Positions 53,323-61,922 of a stretch of 64,000 nucleotides of DNA are shown in pieces. Position 1 is the first letter of the stretch; each line of letters starts with the position of its first letter. The notes below the pieces were generated by a model. The model saw only the letters and a list, made by a program, of their open reading frames with translations. It had not been told where the DNA came from and did no database searches. Source of the DNA: Starkeya sp. ORNL1 (GTDB lineage Bacteria; Pseudomonadota; Alphaproteobacteria; Rhizobiales; Xanthobacteraceae); contig NZ_CP048834.1 in assembly GCF_012971745.1 (NCBI RefSeq), positions 1,302,001-1,366,000 of the forward strand. The letters are read 5' to 3'. The position numbers and the translations under genes are program-made.

Positions 53323-54294
53323 TCAGCCGACGTTCGCGCCGTGCGAAAAACTCGCCCGATACTGCACCGGAGTGAGGCCGAGCCGCCGCATGAAGACGAT
53401 GCGCATGCGGTCCGCCGAGCCGAAGCCGCAATCGCGCGCGATCGCCTTCAGCGGCTTGTCGCCCGCCTCCAGCAGATTGCGGGCTACATCGACGCGGGCG
53501 AGTTCGATGAACTGGTGCGGCGTGACCCTGGCGGTCTCGACGAACAGGCGGGCGAAGTTGCGCTCGCTCATGCCGGCAACCGATGCGAGTTGCTTCACGC
53601 TTATGTTCCTGGCGATGTTGCGAACGATGAAGTCCTGCGCCTTGGCGATGGGCGAGGCATCGTCCGCCACCATGTTCAAGAGCGGGCTGAATTGCGACTG
53701 GCCGCCCTGGCGCTGCGCCACCACGACGAGGCGCTTGGCAACCGCCAGGGCGATCTCGGCGCCATGATCCTCGGCGACCAGGGCGAGCGCGAGATCGATG
53801 CCGGCGGTGACGCCGGCCGAGGTCACCAGCGCGCCCTCGCGCAGGAAGATGCGGTCGCGCTCGATGCTCGCCTGTGGGAAGCGGTTCGCCAGCGCCTCGG
53901 CATTCTGCCAGTGCGTGGTGGCGCGCTTGCCGTCCAGCAGCCCGGCATGGCCGAGCGCAAAAGCCCCGGTGCAGATCGAGCCGAAGCACCCTGCCCGCTC
54001 GGCCTCGCGCCTCAGCCAATCCGACAGCCCTGCGCTGGGCGCGGCCTCGGGCAGCAGCGGACCGCCGGCGACGAACACCATGTCGAATGGACCTTCGGCC
54101 GTCTCCAGCGTGCAGTCTGGGACGATGCGCATTCCGTTGGAGGCGCGGAACGGCCCGGCCTCGGTGCCGACCACCACCACCTCATAGCCCTGCCCGTCCG
54201 GGAGAAAGCCGTTGGCCTCGGAAAACACGTCCAGCGGGCCGGCGACATCGAGCGCCTGCACCCCGGGAAACACGATGATCGCGACGGTTCTCAT
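53323..54294 (-). CDS. GlxA-family transcriptional regulator (DJ-1/PfpI plus AraC HTH)
   Basis: A 323-residue regulator. Residues 1 to about 170 form a DJ-1/PfpI class glutamine-amidotransferase-like domain with the elbow cysteine in GSICTGAFALGHAGLLDG. The C-terminal 100 residues are an AraC-type double HTH (NISVKQLASVAGMSERNFARLF and PLKAIARDCGFGSADRMRIVF). Members include GlxA and ArgR/CdhR regulators of amine and betaine catabolism. The start MRTVAIIVFPGVQALD is standard. It might control frc, 153 bp downstream. Confidence 0.9.
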   Translation of the reverse strand: MRTVAIIVFPGVQALDVAGPLDVFSEANGFLPDGQGYEVVVVGTEAGPFRASNGMRIVPDCTLETAEGPFDMVFVAGGPLLPEAAPSAGLSDWLRREAERAGCFGSICTGAFALGHAGLLDGKRATTHWQNAEALANRFPQASIERDRIFLREGALVTSAGVTAGIDLALALVAEDHGAEIALAVAKRLVVVAQRQGGQSQFSPLLNMVADDASPIAKAQDFIVRNIARNISVKQLASVAGMSERNFARLFVETARVTPHQFIELARVDVARNLLEAGDKPLKAIARDCGFGSADRMRIVFMRRLGLTPVQYRASFSHGANVG

Positions 54295-54448
54295 GGGGAA
54301 GGCAGATAGGGACAGCGCGGCCGGCAAGGCAAGAGGTGGCGGCAAGGGCGAGGATTGAATGGAGAGCGGTCGGGGCCTGTCGAACGAGAGCGGGATGGAC
54401 CGCTTCGAAACCCCGACCGCTCAGGTCGCTGCCTCCGGCAGCCAGGGC

Positions 54449-54910
54449 TCATCTTCGCCCCAGATGCCGATCCAGCGACCATCCGCCAGGCCCGTGAACC
54501 ATCAGCGCGAACATGCCGCCGGCGATGGCGAGGTCCTTCTCGAAATGCAGCAGTTCGTTCCGAACACCGAAATTGGTGTGGAACAGCACGGCGGTGGCGA
54601 GGCAGAAGCCACCGAGTGCAGCGGCGCCGAGGCGCGTATAGCCGCCGGTCAGGATGGCGAGCCCGGCCACCAGTTGCAGGGCGATGGTCGCCAGGAAGAG
54701 CGCGGCGGGTATGCCGAGCGCTGCCGCCGTCGCCGCGAAATTGCCGGCAGCGAGGAGGACTGCGGCCTCATGGAGGAAGATCGTGGACAGCAGCACGCGC
54801 GCGGCGAGCAATACGCCGTCCTCAAGGACGCGCGGCACGGCCATAGCCACGATCAGTTGGAGGATATGGAGGCGGGCCACGGCGCCCGCCTCCGCGTATC
54901 GGTTTCTCAT
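54449..54910 (-). CDS. DoxX family membrane protein
   Basis: A 153-residue protein with four membrane segments: VLLAARVLLSTIFLHEAAVLL, then IPAALFLATIALQLVAGLAIL, LGAAALGGFCLATAVLFHTNF and LAIAGGMFALMVHGPG. These correspond to the DoxX pattern (GxxHF-like FHTNF, KDLAIAGG near the end). DoxX proteins have been linked to thiol-redox balance in other bacteria. It starts 6 bp after the TPR gene stop and so is probably the third gene of the MBL-TPR-DoxX operon. Confidence 0.85.
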   Translation of the reverse strand: MRNRYAEAGAVARLHILQLIVAMAVPRVLEDGVLLAARVLLSTIFLHEAAVLLAAGNFAATAAALGIPAALFLATIALQLVAGLAILTGGYTRLGAAALGGFCLATAVLFHTNFGVRNELLHFEKDLAIAGGMFALMVHGPGGWSLDRHLGRR

Positions 54911-54916
54911 GGCCGG

Positions 54917-55378
54917 TCAATTGCCCGCTTTGGCCGCGATCGCCTGTGCGAGGTCTTCGCGTTCCTCGCAGCCGGCCGGGCAGAGCTTCTCCAGCGCGGC
55001 GAGTTGCTCCTTGGCCTTGTCGATATGGCCGGTCTCGATGAAGAGTTCGCCGAGATATTCGCGCGCCGCCTTGTGGTCCGGCTGCAGCTCCAGCGCCTTG
55101 TTGTAATAGGTCAGCGAGGTCGTGGTATCGCCGGTCTTGCGCAGCGTGAAGCCGAGAAGATTATAGACGTCGGCCTGCTGGGTATCCTCGGCGAGGTCGC
55201 GCAACTCGGCCAAAGCCGCCTTGTAGTCCTTGGCCTTGATCTTGGCGCGCACCGAGGTGAGGTCGACCTCGTCGCTCGACGTCATGTTGTCGACCGCGAA
55301 GGCGGGAACGCTCAGGGCGAGCACCGCGGCGCAACCGAAGGCGGCGGCGAGGCCGCGCAGATGGGACGGCTTCTTCAT
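54917..55378 (-). CDS. Periplasmic tetratricopeptide-repeat protein
   Basis: A 153-residue protein with a signal peptide (MKKPSHLRGLAAAFGCAAVL, cleavage near VPAFA). Three TPR-like helical pairs follow (DYKAALAELRDLAED, ADVYNLLGFTLRKTGDTTTSL, YYNKALELQPDHKAAREYLGE, then ETGHIDKAKEQLAALEKLCP). The C-terminal Cys pair in CPAGCEERED could bind metal or form a disulphide. It is the middle gene between the Tat-exported MBL protein and DoxX. Confidence 0.85.
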   Translation of the reverse strand: MKKPSHLRGLAAAFGCAAVLALSVPAFAVDNMTSSDEVDLTSVRAKIKAKDYKAALAELRDLAEDTQQADVYNLLGFTLRKTGDTTTSLTYYNKALELQPDHKAAREYLGELFIETGHIDKAKEQLAALEKLCPAGCEEREDLAQAIAAKAGN

Positions 55379-55403
55379 GGGATGTTCCTTTCTCGGTGAG
55401 CGT

Positions 55404-56378
55404 TCAGGACTGGACGACAGGGGTGAAGGCGTAGGCGTTGCCGTCCTTGACGAAGGTGCCGGCGCCGGGGAACGGGAAATGCGCGCCGCAGATCGCGATT
55501 CTGTCGGCGATGACGCGGTCGACGAGCGCGCGCCGGGCGGTGATGGCGGTGGGCCCATCCTGGTCGTAGGTGCCCTGCCATTCCGGGTGCGGCGCGAGCA
55601 GAGCCGGCACATACATGGTGTCGTTGGACACCATGAGCTGGTCCTTGCCGGAGGTGACGAGGAAGGCGGAATGGCCGGGTGTGTGGCCGAACGCCTCGAC
55701 GATACGCACGCCGGGCGCGACCTCGGCATCCTTGCCGACCAGCTTCCAGTTCTTCCAGGTCGGGAACACCTCGGCGATGCGCTTGCCGGCGGCGCGGCGG
55801 CCTTCGGGAAGCTTCTCGACCCGACCCGGATCGGTCCACCAATTATATTCGGTGGCGTTGACCACCAGCTCGGCGTTCGGGAAGACCGCCGCGTTGGTCC
55901 CCTTTTCCATCAGCCCCCAGACATGGTCCGGGTGAAAATGCGAGACGAGGATGGTGTTGATCTGGTCGCGATCGATGCCGGCGGCGCGCATATTGGCCGG
56001 CAGATGGGTGGCGTTGGCCTGCCACTGGCCGACGCCCGAGCCGGCATCGACCATGATGTACTTGCCGCCGATCTTCAGCACGATCACCGTCAGTGGGATC
56101 GGCATGAATTCGGTGGTGAGGCCCGCCTTCGCCAGCGCCGCCTTGGTCTCGTCGACCGTGGCGTTCTTGATGAAAGTGGGATCATGAGGCTTGCGCCAGA
56201 TACCGTCATAGACCGCGGTCACCTCGATATCGCCAACCTTGTACCTGTAGAAGCCGACGGTCGGCTCCAGTGGTGTCTCCGCAAATGCGGGCGGGACGAA
56301 TTCCAGAGGTTTGCCAAGGCCCAAGGCAGCCATAGCGGTGGCCGCACCGAGTACGGTGCGGCGTGACATGATGAACAT
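55404..56378 (-). CDS. Tat-exported metallo-beta-lactamase-fold hydrolase
   Basis: A 324-residue protein with a twin-arginine signal (MFIMSRRTVLGAATAMAALG) cleaved near PAFAETP, so the enzyme acts in the periplasm. The MBL metal site is complete: VSHFHPDHVWGL (HxHxDH), AFGHTPGHSAF, VSNDTMYVPA, and the last histidine in ICGAHFPFPG. GGAG lies 8 bases before the ATG. The substrate is unknown. It is the first gene of the operon with the TPR and DoxX genes and is divergent from the ECF sigma factor, suggesting control by it. Confidence 0.9.
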   Translation of the reverse strand: MFIMSRRTVLGAATAMAALGLGKPLEFVPPAFAETPLEPTVGFYRYKVGDIEVTAVYDGIWRKPHDPTFIKNATVDETKAALAKAGLTTEFMPIPLTVIVLKIGGKYIMVDAGSGVGQWQANATHLPANMRAAGIDRDQINTILVSHFHPDHVWGLMEKGTNAAVFPNAELVVNATEYNWWTDPGRVEKLPEGRRAAGKRIAEVFPTWKNWKLVGKDAEVAPGVRIVEAFGHTPGHSAFLVTSGKDQLMVSNDTMYVPALLAPHPEWQGTYDQDGPTAITARRALVDRVIADRIAICGAHFPFPGAGTFVKDGNAYAFTPVVQS

Positions 56379-56808
56379 TTCCAGCTCTCCCAAGATCAAG
56401 GCGATCGTTTGAGCGGGGTGTGGTGCATGGACGAATGCCCCCGCTGTGGGAGAGACCGGAGGCGGCGCGGATATATTCTCGGATCCCCGAAAATTATTTT
56501 GGGACGGCGAATTTTTCCGGAAACGGGAATAAAACTGCGCGTCGGACTGTCTGTGCTGGTTGGCTGCGGTATCTGCCGCGCCGCTCCGTCCGCGTGCGAA
56601 ACCGATCATCGATCGGACGCGCCGGAGGGGAACTGAAGCGCCACGCATCCGGGGGCACGTGATGAGCCGCGCAATGGCTTCGACGAACGCGATCGGTCTG
56701 GGCATCCTGTTCGGACCCGCGCGAGGATTTTCATTCCGCGCATTCGCCAGACAATTGATGGGATTGCCGTCAGCGCCCGCGCGACGCGGCGCCGGTGTGG
56801 CGATCCTG
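56379..56808. other. Divergent regulatory region between the MBL operon and the ECF sigma factor
   Basis: A 430-bp stretch with no convincing gene. It contains an AT-rich imperfect palindrome around 56487-56504 (CCCGAAAATTATTTTGGG) and a candidate ECF promoter at 56519-56543. Part of it could be coding if the sigma gene starts at 56662, where GGGGG lies 6 bases before ATG. Confidence 0.5.
56519..56543 (+). promoter_or_regulatory. Candidate ECF-type promoter of the sigma/anti-sigma operon
   Basis: GGAAA (56519-56523), a 16-bp spacer and CGTC (56540-56543) match the general GGAAC/CGTC form of promoters read by extracytoplasmic-function sigma factors. Its place upstream of an ECF sigma gene would allow autoregulation. 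Confidence 0.42.
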
Positions 56809-57420
56809 ATGAGCAAGGTGGAGTCGCGCCTGTTCGCAAGCTCGACGAGCCGGCAGGAGACCATCACCGGTCCGGCGGTCGACGAGCTGGCGCAGCGCTT
56901 CCGGCAATCGGTGCTGCCGGAACTCGACGCCGCCTACAGTTTCGCGCGCTTTCTCTGCAAGGACGGCGATGCGGCGCACGACATCGTGCAGGACGCCTTC
57001 GTCAAGGCGTTCCGCGCCTATGGCGGTTTCAAGGGCGGCGATGTCCGCGCCTGGGTCTTCGCCATCGTGCGCAATTGCTATCGCGACTGGATGATGGCCA
57101 AGCGGCGAGTAACGCGCTTCGAAGTGACCTCAATCCACGAAGATGACGAATCTCCTCTCGATGCCATCGCCTCGGAGGCGGACACTCCGGAGACCAGCCT
57201 GCTGCGCAAGACCGAGGCCGAGGCGGTGCGCACGGTGCTCATGGCGCTGCCGCGGCCGCTCCGCGAAATCCTGGTGCTGCGCGAGATCGAGGATCTGTCC
57301 TATCGCGACATTGCCGAGATCACCACGTTGCCGATCGGCACGGTGATGTCGCGCCTTGCCCGGGCACGCCGCGAATTCGCCAAGTCCTGGTCGTCCGACC
57401 CGGCGGAGGCGCGGGCATGA
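56809..57420 (+). CDS. ECF-family RNA polymerase sigma factor
   Basis: A 203-residue sigma factor with region 2 (SFARFLCKDGDAAHDIVQDAFVKAFRAY, then VRAWVFAIVRNCYRDWM). Region 4 reads LMALPRPLREILVLREIEDLSYRDIAE, then ITTLPIGTVMSRLARARREF. Regions 1.1, 1.2 and 3 are absent, as in ECF sigmas. The start is uncertain: MSKVESRLF at 56809 fits the family, but ATG 56662 has a better ribosome-binding site and would add 49 residues. The stop overlaps the anti-sigma start (ATGA), the classic coupling of such pairs. Confidence 0.9.
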   Translation: MSKVESRLFASSTSRQETITGPAVDELAQRFRQSVLPELDAAYSFARFLCKDGDAAHDIVQDAFVKAFRAYGGFKGGDVRAWVFAIVRNCYRDWMMAKRRVTRFEVTSIHEDDESPLDAIASEADTPETSLLRKTEAEAVRTVLMALPRPLREILVLREIEDLSYRDIAEITTLPIGTVMSRLARARREFAKSWSSDPAEARA

Positions 57421-58214
57421 AGACTTTATCCGATGCCGCCTGCACCGAACGCTCGCTGATGCTGCATGGCTTCATCGATGGCGAGCTCGATGCCGCGCAT
57501 TCCCTCGAATTCGAGCAGCATCTCGCGGCATGCCCGCAATGTGCCGCCGAGGTCGCGAAATATCGCGCGATGAAAAGAGTGATCGGCAAGTCCGATGTGC
57601 GCTGGCGCGCCACCGACGCCCTGCGGGCGCAGGTCCTCGCGGCGGTCGAGCGGGAGGCGAGCGCGGGCCGGGCGGCTTATCCCGCGCCATGGCAGGCGCA
57701 GCCGGCGCCGCGGCGCTTCGACCTCTACGCCTTCATCCGCCAATGGAGCTTCGTGCCGACCTTGGCGGCGTTGGCGGCCATGCTGTTCCTGGTAGTGTTG
57801 CCGGGGCAGCACCAGGGCACTCTCGAAGACGAATTGCTGGCGAGCCATATACGATCGCTTCAGGTCGACCATCTCACCGATGTCGCGACCTCGGACCAGC
57901 ACACGGTGAAACCGTGGTTCAACGGCAAGATCGACTTCGCGCCGCCCGTGGTCGATCTCGCCTCCAGCGGCTTCCCGCTGGTCGGCGGACGCGTCGACTA
58001 TGTTGGCGGGCGCGTCGTCGCGGCGCTGGTGTATCGGCGCCACGGCCACATCATCAATGTCTTCATCTGGCCGGCGCCGCCCGGGGACGCCACGACCGCC
58101 ATGCGCGACGGCTATAATTTGGCCAACTGGTCAAACGACGGGCTGGCGTTCTGGGCGGTCACCGACGCCAGCGCCGACGACCTCGCGAAGTTCCGCGCGG
58201 CCTTCGACAAATAG
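57417..58214 (+). CDS. Membrane-anchored anti-sigma factor (ZAS zinc-binding type)
   Basis: A 265-residue protein. The N-terminal anti-sigma domain has the HxxxCxxC zinc motif (His35, Cys39, Cys42 in EQHLAACPQCAAEV). One membrane segment is at residues about 112-129 (FVPTLAALAAMLFLVVLPG). About 135 residues follow outside the cytoplasm, probably the sensor (VDYVGGRVVAALVYRRHGHIINVFIWPAP). It should hold the upstream ECF sigma factor inactive until a signal, perhaps redox, disturbs the zinc site or the outer domain. Confidence 0.9.
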   Translation: MKTLSDAACTERSLMLHGFIDGELDAAHSLEFEQHLAACPQCAAEVAKYRAMKRVIGKSDVRWRATDALRAQVLAAVEREASAGRAAYPAPWQAQPAPRRFDLYAFIRQWSFVPTLAALAAMLFLVVLPGQHQGTLEDELLASHIRSLQVDHLTDVATSDQHTVKPWFNGKIDFAPPVVDLASSGFPLVGGRVDYVGGRVVAALVYRRHGHIINVFIWPAPPGDATTAMRDGYNLANWSNDGLAFWAVTDASADDLAKFRAAFDK

Positions 58215-58301
58215 CGCTTCCGCACTCCACGGCACGCTTGCCAGCTCAGCGGGCGCGCATCTCTGCGCCTGTGCGACGGCGATCCCATCATCGAGGTTCA
58301 C

Positions 58302-58601
58302 ATGTCCTACGACCCGCACGACTTCATCATCGAATGGCGCGACATCGGCGCCGGCTGCCTGTTGTTCGGAATGGCGCTCATCGGCTTGTCCGCGCTGGGA
58401 GCCCCCCGAGAAGAAGACTACGACGCGCCGTCCGTGCATCAGACGGCGAGCGCTCCCTACGTGCCATGTTCCGAACAGCCGCCCTTCTCGTGTACGCCAT
58501 TGCATGCGGGGCGGCCGACGCCGGAAGATCGTTTGTCGCTCTATACGGAGAGGGACGCAGATGAGGACTGCGGCTCCGGGGAGGTCGGCGCCTATCTATG
58601 A
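58302..58601 (+). CDS. Small putative membrane protein downstream of the anti-sigma gene
   Basis: A 99-residue frame, MSYDPHDFIIEWRDIGAGCL, with GAGG 5 bases before the ATG. One hydrophobic segment is at residues about 15-35 (DIGAGCLLFGMALIGLSALG). A polar tail with several cysteines follows. No family is recognised. It could be the third gene of the sigma/anti-sigma transcript, but the tail composition is unremarkable and it might be a chance frame. Confidence 0.42.
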   Translation: MSYDPHDFIIEWRDIGAGCLLFGMALIGLSALGAPREEDYDAPSVHQTASAPYVPCSEQPPFSCTPLHAGRPTPEDRLSLYTERDADEDCGSGEVGAYL

Positions 58602-58672
58602 GGCGGCTTGCGCCGCAGCGGCGCATTACCGCTTGATGAAGTGATTCACATTCCGCCGACAAAGACTTGCAA

Positions 58673-59854
58673 TTATTGCGGAACCTGGCTTGCCCGATCC
58701 GCCAGGCGCTGCATCATGCGGCCGGCGGCGGCGAGTTCATCGAGGCCGATCCACTCGTCGGCCTTATGGGCACGGGAGATGTCGCCGGGGCCGCAGACCA
58801 CGGTGGGAATGCCGGCTTCGGCATAAAGTCCCGCCTCGGTGCCGAAGGCGAGCGTCAAGGGCGGTGCGTCGCTCGCCGCGAGTTCGCGCGCCGCCCCGAC
58901 GGCGGCGCTGTCAGCGGGGGTATCGAGGCTGGGATAGGCGCTGATCTCTTCCACGCGCACATCCGCCTCGGCCGCCTGTTCGCGGATGCGACGGCGCGCA
59001 CGCTGCAGTATGGCGTCGATACGGGCGATGACGTCCGCGGCATCGGTGCCGGGCAGCGTGCGCACCTCGAATTCGAGCACGGCGCGGTCGGGTACCAGGT
59101 TCAGCGCGCCGCCGCCATGCAGCGAGCCGACATGCACGCTGGACCAGGGCGGATCGAACGCCTCATTGCTGACGACACGCAGTTCGGCGCCGAGCGCGGC
59201 GAGGTCGCAGGCGATGGCGGCGGCGGCTTCCACGGCGTTCGCCGCGCGGTGCGGCAAAGCGGAGTGGCCGCCGCGGCCCAGCACGGTCACGCGCCGCGCC
59301 AGCTTGCCCTTGTGCGCATAGGCCACGCGCATGCCGGTCGGCTCGCCGACGATGCAGAGCGAGGGACGCATTGGCAGCGCCGCGACGGCAGCCACCAGAT
59401 CGGGCGCGCCGGCGCAGCCGATCTCCTCGTCATAGGAGAGGGCCAGATGCACCGGCATGGCGCGGGCTGAAGCCGCGAAGACGGGAACATAAGCCAGCAC
59501 GCTGGCAACGAAGCCCTTCATGTCGCTGGAGCCGCGACCATACAGCCGGCCGTCGCGCAGCGTGGCCGCGAAGGGCGGGCTCGACCAGTCCTGCCCCTCG
59601 ACCGGGACGACATCGGTGTGCGCGGAGAGCACAATGCCGGGCCGCTCGACCGGGCCGATGGTGGCGAGGATGGAAGCCTTGTCGCCGGCGGCGTTCGGGA
59701 TCAGGCGGTACGGCACGCCCGCCTTTCGGAGCAGCGCGCCGATATAATCGACAATGTCGAGATTGGAGCGATGGCTGACGCTCTCGAAGGCGATGAGATC
59801 GCCCAGGATCGCGGTGATATCCGGCGAAGTCTCCTTGCCTTCGAGCCTCGTCAT
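58673..59854 (-). CDS. argE: M20 family amidohydrolase, acetylornithine deacetylase (ArgE)-like
   Basis: A 393-residue zinc peptidase-fold enzyme. Metal ligands: LSAHTDVVPVEGQDWSSPPF (His, Asp), RLYGRGSSDMKGFVA (Asp), SYDEEIGCAGAPD (catalytic Glu pair), and His near the end in the GPGDISRAHKADEWI block. This layout matches ArgE, which removes the acetyl group from N-acetylornithine. Related M20 enzymes, however, deformylate or deacylate other amides. Its start overlaps the HpaB-like gene by 4 bases (ATGA), which argues that its real substrate comes from that pathway. Confidence 0.85.
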   Translation of the reverse strand: MTRLEGKETSPDITAILGDLIAFESVSHRSNLDIVDYIGALLRKAGVPYRLIPNAAGDKASILATIGPVERPGIVLSAHTDVVPVEGQDWSSPPFAATLRDGRLYGRGSSDMKGFVASVLAYVPVFAASARAMPVHLALSYDEEIGCAGAPDLVAAVAALPMRPSLCIVGEPTGMRVAYAHKGKLARRVTVLGRGGHSALPHRAANAVEAAAAIACDLAALGAELRVVSNEAFDPPWSSVHVGSLHGGGALNLVPDRAVLEFEVRTLPGTDAADVIARIDAILQRARRRIREQAAEADVRVEEISAYPSLDTPADSAAVGAARELAASDAPPLTLAFGTEAGLYAEAGIPTVVCGPGDISRAHKADEWIGLDELAAAGRMMQRLADRASQVPQ

Positions 59855-61326
59855 CGTCCGCCCTTCACCTTGTCGGAAAGGATCTTGTCCGAGAGCCCTG
59901 CGGACTTGCGGACGAAGTCGAGCGGGCCCTCGAAGTCGAAGCTGTTATAGACCGCGGCCAGGTGATTGAAGTGCGGCGCCTGCGCGAACTGCACGAAGGT
60001 CAGCCGGTGCCCGGCATAGTCGGAGTTGAGCAGGTCGCGGGCGAACGCCAGCAGCTTGCGGCGGTCCTCCGCCTCCCACTGGTCGTTCAGCGTGTAGAAC
60101 TTCTTCAGCCAGTCGCCCGAACCCTCGGCGTTGAAGGCGGCGGCGTTCGGCGTGACGCAGATCTGCCCGCCGCACAGTTCGCGGGCGATATGCATCATCG
60201 CCGGCAGGTTGGCGCAGGCATGCACCCGCCCGGCATAGAGCATCGACTGGTGCGGCATCAAAAGCCCGCCGGGGCTCTTCTGCGCCATCGCGATCGAGGC
60301 GGTCAGGTGGGCGTTGATGCCTTCGCGGTAGCAGACGAGGTCCGCCAGTTTCTCGCGGACCGACTGCAGCTTGTCGAGACCGGTCTGCCTGGCGTTCCAC
60401 ATCGCCGCGCCGATCATCATGTCGGCGACATAGAGCAGGCGCTGCACATAGGGAAACGCCGAATAGCGGTGCAGCGTGCCGCGCACATGCTGCGCCGCCT
60501 TGGTGTGGCGGTAGAAGAAGATGTCCTCCCAGGGGATCAGCACATTGTCGAAGATCACCATCGCCTCGACCTCGTCGAAGCGGTTGGCCAGCGGATAGTC
60601 GGCCGGGTCGCTCCTGCCGGCAAAGCCGGAGCGGCAGATGTGCTTCACCCCCGGCGCGCCCATCTTCACGATGCCGCCGACCGCATAGTCCGACAGCGTC
60701 TCGTTGGTCCAGGCGCCGACGGTCGGCTTCAGGAAGGCCTGGTCGGCATAGGCCGCGGCGGTCTCGTACTTGGCACCGCGGATGACGATGCCGGCATCGG
60801 TCTCCTTGACTACATGGACCATCATGTCCGGGTCCTGGTCCTGCGGGGCGCGCGAGCGGTCGCCCTTCGGATCGGTGTTGGCGGAGACGTGGAAGATGTC
60901 GTTGTCGAGGATGCTGGCGACGTGGCGGTCGACATTGTCGGCAAAGCGCGGGTCGTACTCGGCCAGCACGTCGCGGCCATCGATCAGCGACCAGACCTCG
61001 CCGATGGTCTCGTCGCCGACCCTCGTGACGACGCCGCCAATGTCCTTCATCACCGCATCGACCGCCTCGACCTTGTCGGTCCAGTCGCTGGTCTCGCGGG
61101 GCGGCTTGTAGAAGATGGTGTTGCGCTCATTGTCGGCGACATAAGTGAGGCGGTCCTGATAGGCAGCCTCGTGGGCCATGTCGTAGATCCGCGCCCGCAC
61201 ATCGACGATCGGCTTGAAGGCGGGGTGCCGGGTGACGTCGGCGACGCGCTCGCCATCGATCCAGACCTCGCGGCCATCGCGCAGCCCCTGCCGATACTCA
61301 TCACCCGTGCGGATCATCCTGCCCAT
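59851..61326 (-). CDS. 4-hydroxyphenylacetate 3-monooxygenase (HpaB)-family flavin-dependent oxygenase
   Basis: A 491-residue group D flavin monooxygenase. The N-terminal HpaB_N domain opens RMIRTGDEYRQGLRDGREVWIDGERVADVTRHPAF (residues 3-37). The central domain carries DMMVHVVKETDAGIVIRGAKYETAAAYADQAF, and the C-terminal helical domain has MLYAGRVHACANLPAMMHIARELCGGQ. These enzymes hydroxylate phenols or oxidise heteroaromatics with FADH2 from a separate reductase (HpaC type), which is not in the window. Overlap with the M20 gene and divergence from the ABC transporter suggest a catabolic unit. The substrate is unknown. Confidence 0.87.
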   Translation of the reverse strand: MGRMIRTGDEYRQGLRDGREVWIDGERVADVTRHPAFKPIVDVRARIYDMAHEAAYQDRLTYVADNERNTIFYKPPRETSDWTDKVEAVDAVMKDIGGVVTRVGDETIGEVWSLIDGRDVLAEYDPRFADNVDRHVASILDNDIFHVSANTDPKGDRSRAPQDQDPDMMVHVVKETDAGIVIRGAKYETAAAYADQAFLKPTVGAWTNETLSDYAVGGIVKMGAPGVKHICRSGFAGRSDPADYPLANRFDEVEAMVIFDNVLIPWEDIFFYRHTKAAQHVRGTLHRYSAFPYVQRLLYVADMMIGAAMWNARQTGLDKLQSVREKLADLVCYREGINAHLTASIAMAQKSPGGLLMPHQSMLYAGRVHACANLPAMMHIARELCGGQICVTPNAAAFNAEGSGDWLKKFYTLNDQWEAEDRRKLLAFARDLLNSDYAGHRLTFVQFAQAPHFNHLAAVYNSFDFEGPLDFVRKSAGLSDKILSDKVKGGR

Positions 61327-61472
61327 CCTTTCTCGTGATCAAATCTTGTGCGAGAGCCGACGGGGTCGGTAAAATATTATTAGCTGTTGCTGCGGATAGT
61401 TTTTTCGGTGAACGGCGGAAAAGCGGACACAGAACGACCTCAGCCTGCCCGACCGAAAACGTCTGGTACGAT

Positions 61473-61557
61473 CGTCATCCTCGGCCTTGTGCCGGGGACC
61501 TCGATTCCGGACAGCGCGTCAGACGCCGAGATGGCCGGCACAAGGCCGGCCATGACG
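61473..61557. repeat. Palindromic intergenic repeat, family D
   Basis: Arms CGTCATCCTCGGCCTTGTGC and GCACAAGGCCGGCCATGACG are inverted relative to each other with one mismatch region, enclosing about 45 bp. Translations of this block in the open frames are chance. Confidence 0.7.
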
Positions 61558-61904
61558 CGGGAATTGGCCGCTTGACCGGCGCGGCATTGCCCCGCCGCTC
61601 CGGAAGGCACGCCCGCTGGATAGGCAATCCTGAAGCTGGGCAACAATTAAATGTATTTTTGAATCCATCCCGGCCGCGCAAGTCTCTCGCCCGGCGGCGA
61701 CCGGCATTTGGTCGACCGGACGTGTGAATGAAGCCGTGGCGCTGATTGGCGCCGGCGGTGCTTCTTCATGAATCGGCGTAATGAGCGCCGCAACTTCCAA
61801 TAAAACAAAGCATCGTCGGTCGCCTTGCGGCATGCGCCTAAAGAAGTGGCGCCCGGCGACAAATCTAGCCCCCTGCCCTCGTCAGTTTTCAGGCTGGCCG
61901 CGCC

Positions 61905-61922
61905 TTGGCATAGCAATTGCTT
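61905..61922 (+). promoter_or_regulatory. Sigma-54 (RpoN) -24/-12 promoter
   Basis: TTGGCATAGCAATTGCTT has GG (61907-61908) and GC (61919-61920) exactly 10 bases apart, with TGGCAT and TTGCT elements against the consensus TGGCAC-N5-TTGCW. Only one conserved base differs. Transcription would start near 61932, 140 nt before the ABC binding-protein gene. Sigma-54 promoters need an enhancer-binding activator, often NtrC for nitrogen genes. Confidence 0.78.

Noticed and set aside
61335..61727. A 130-codon plus-strand frame in the long divergent region
   Set aside because: It translates a palindromic repeat and has no ribosome-binding site or family similarity.
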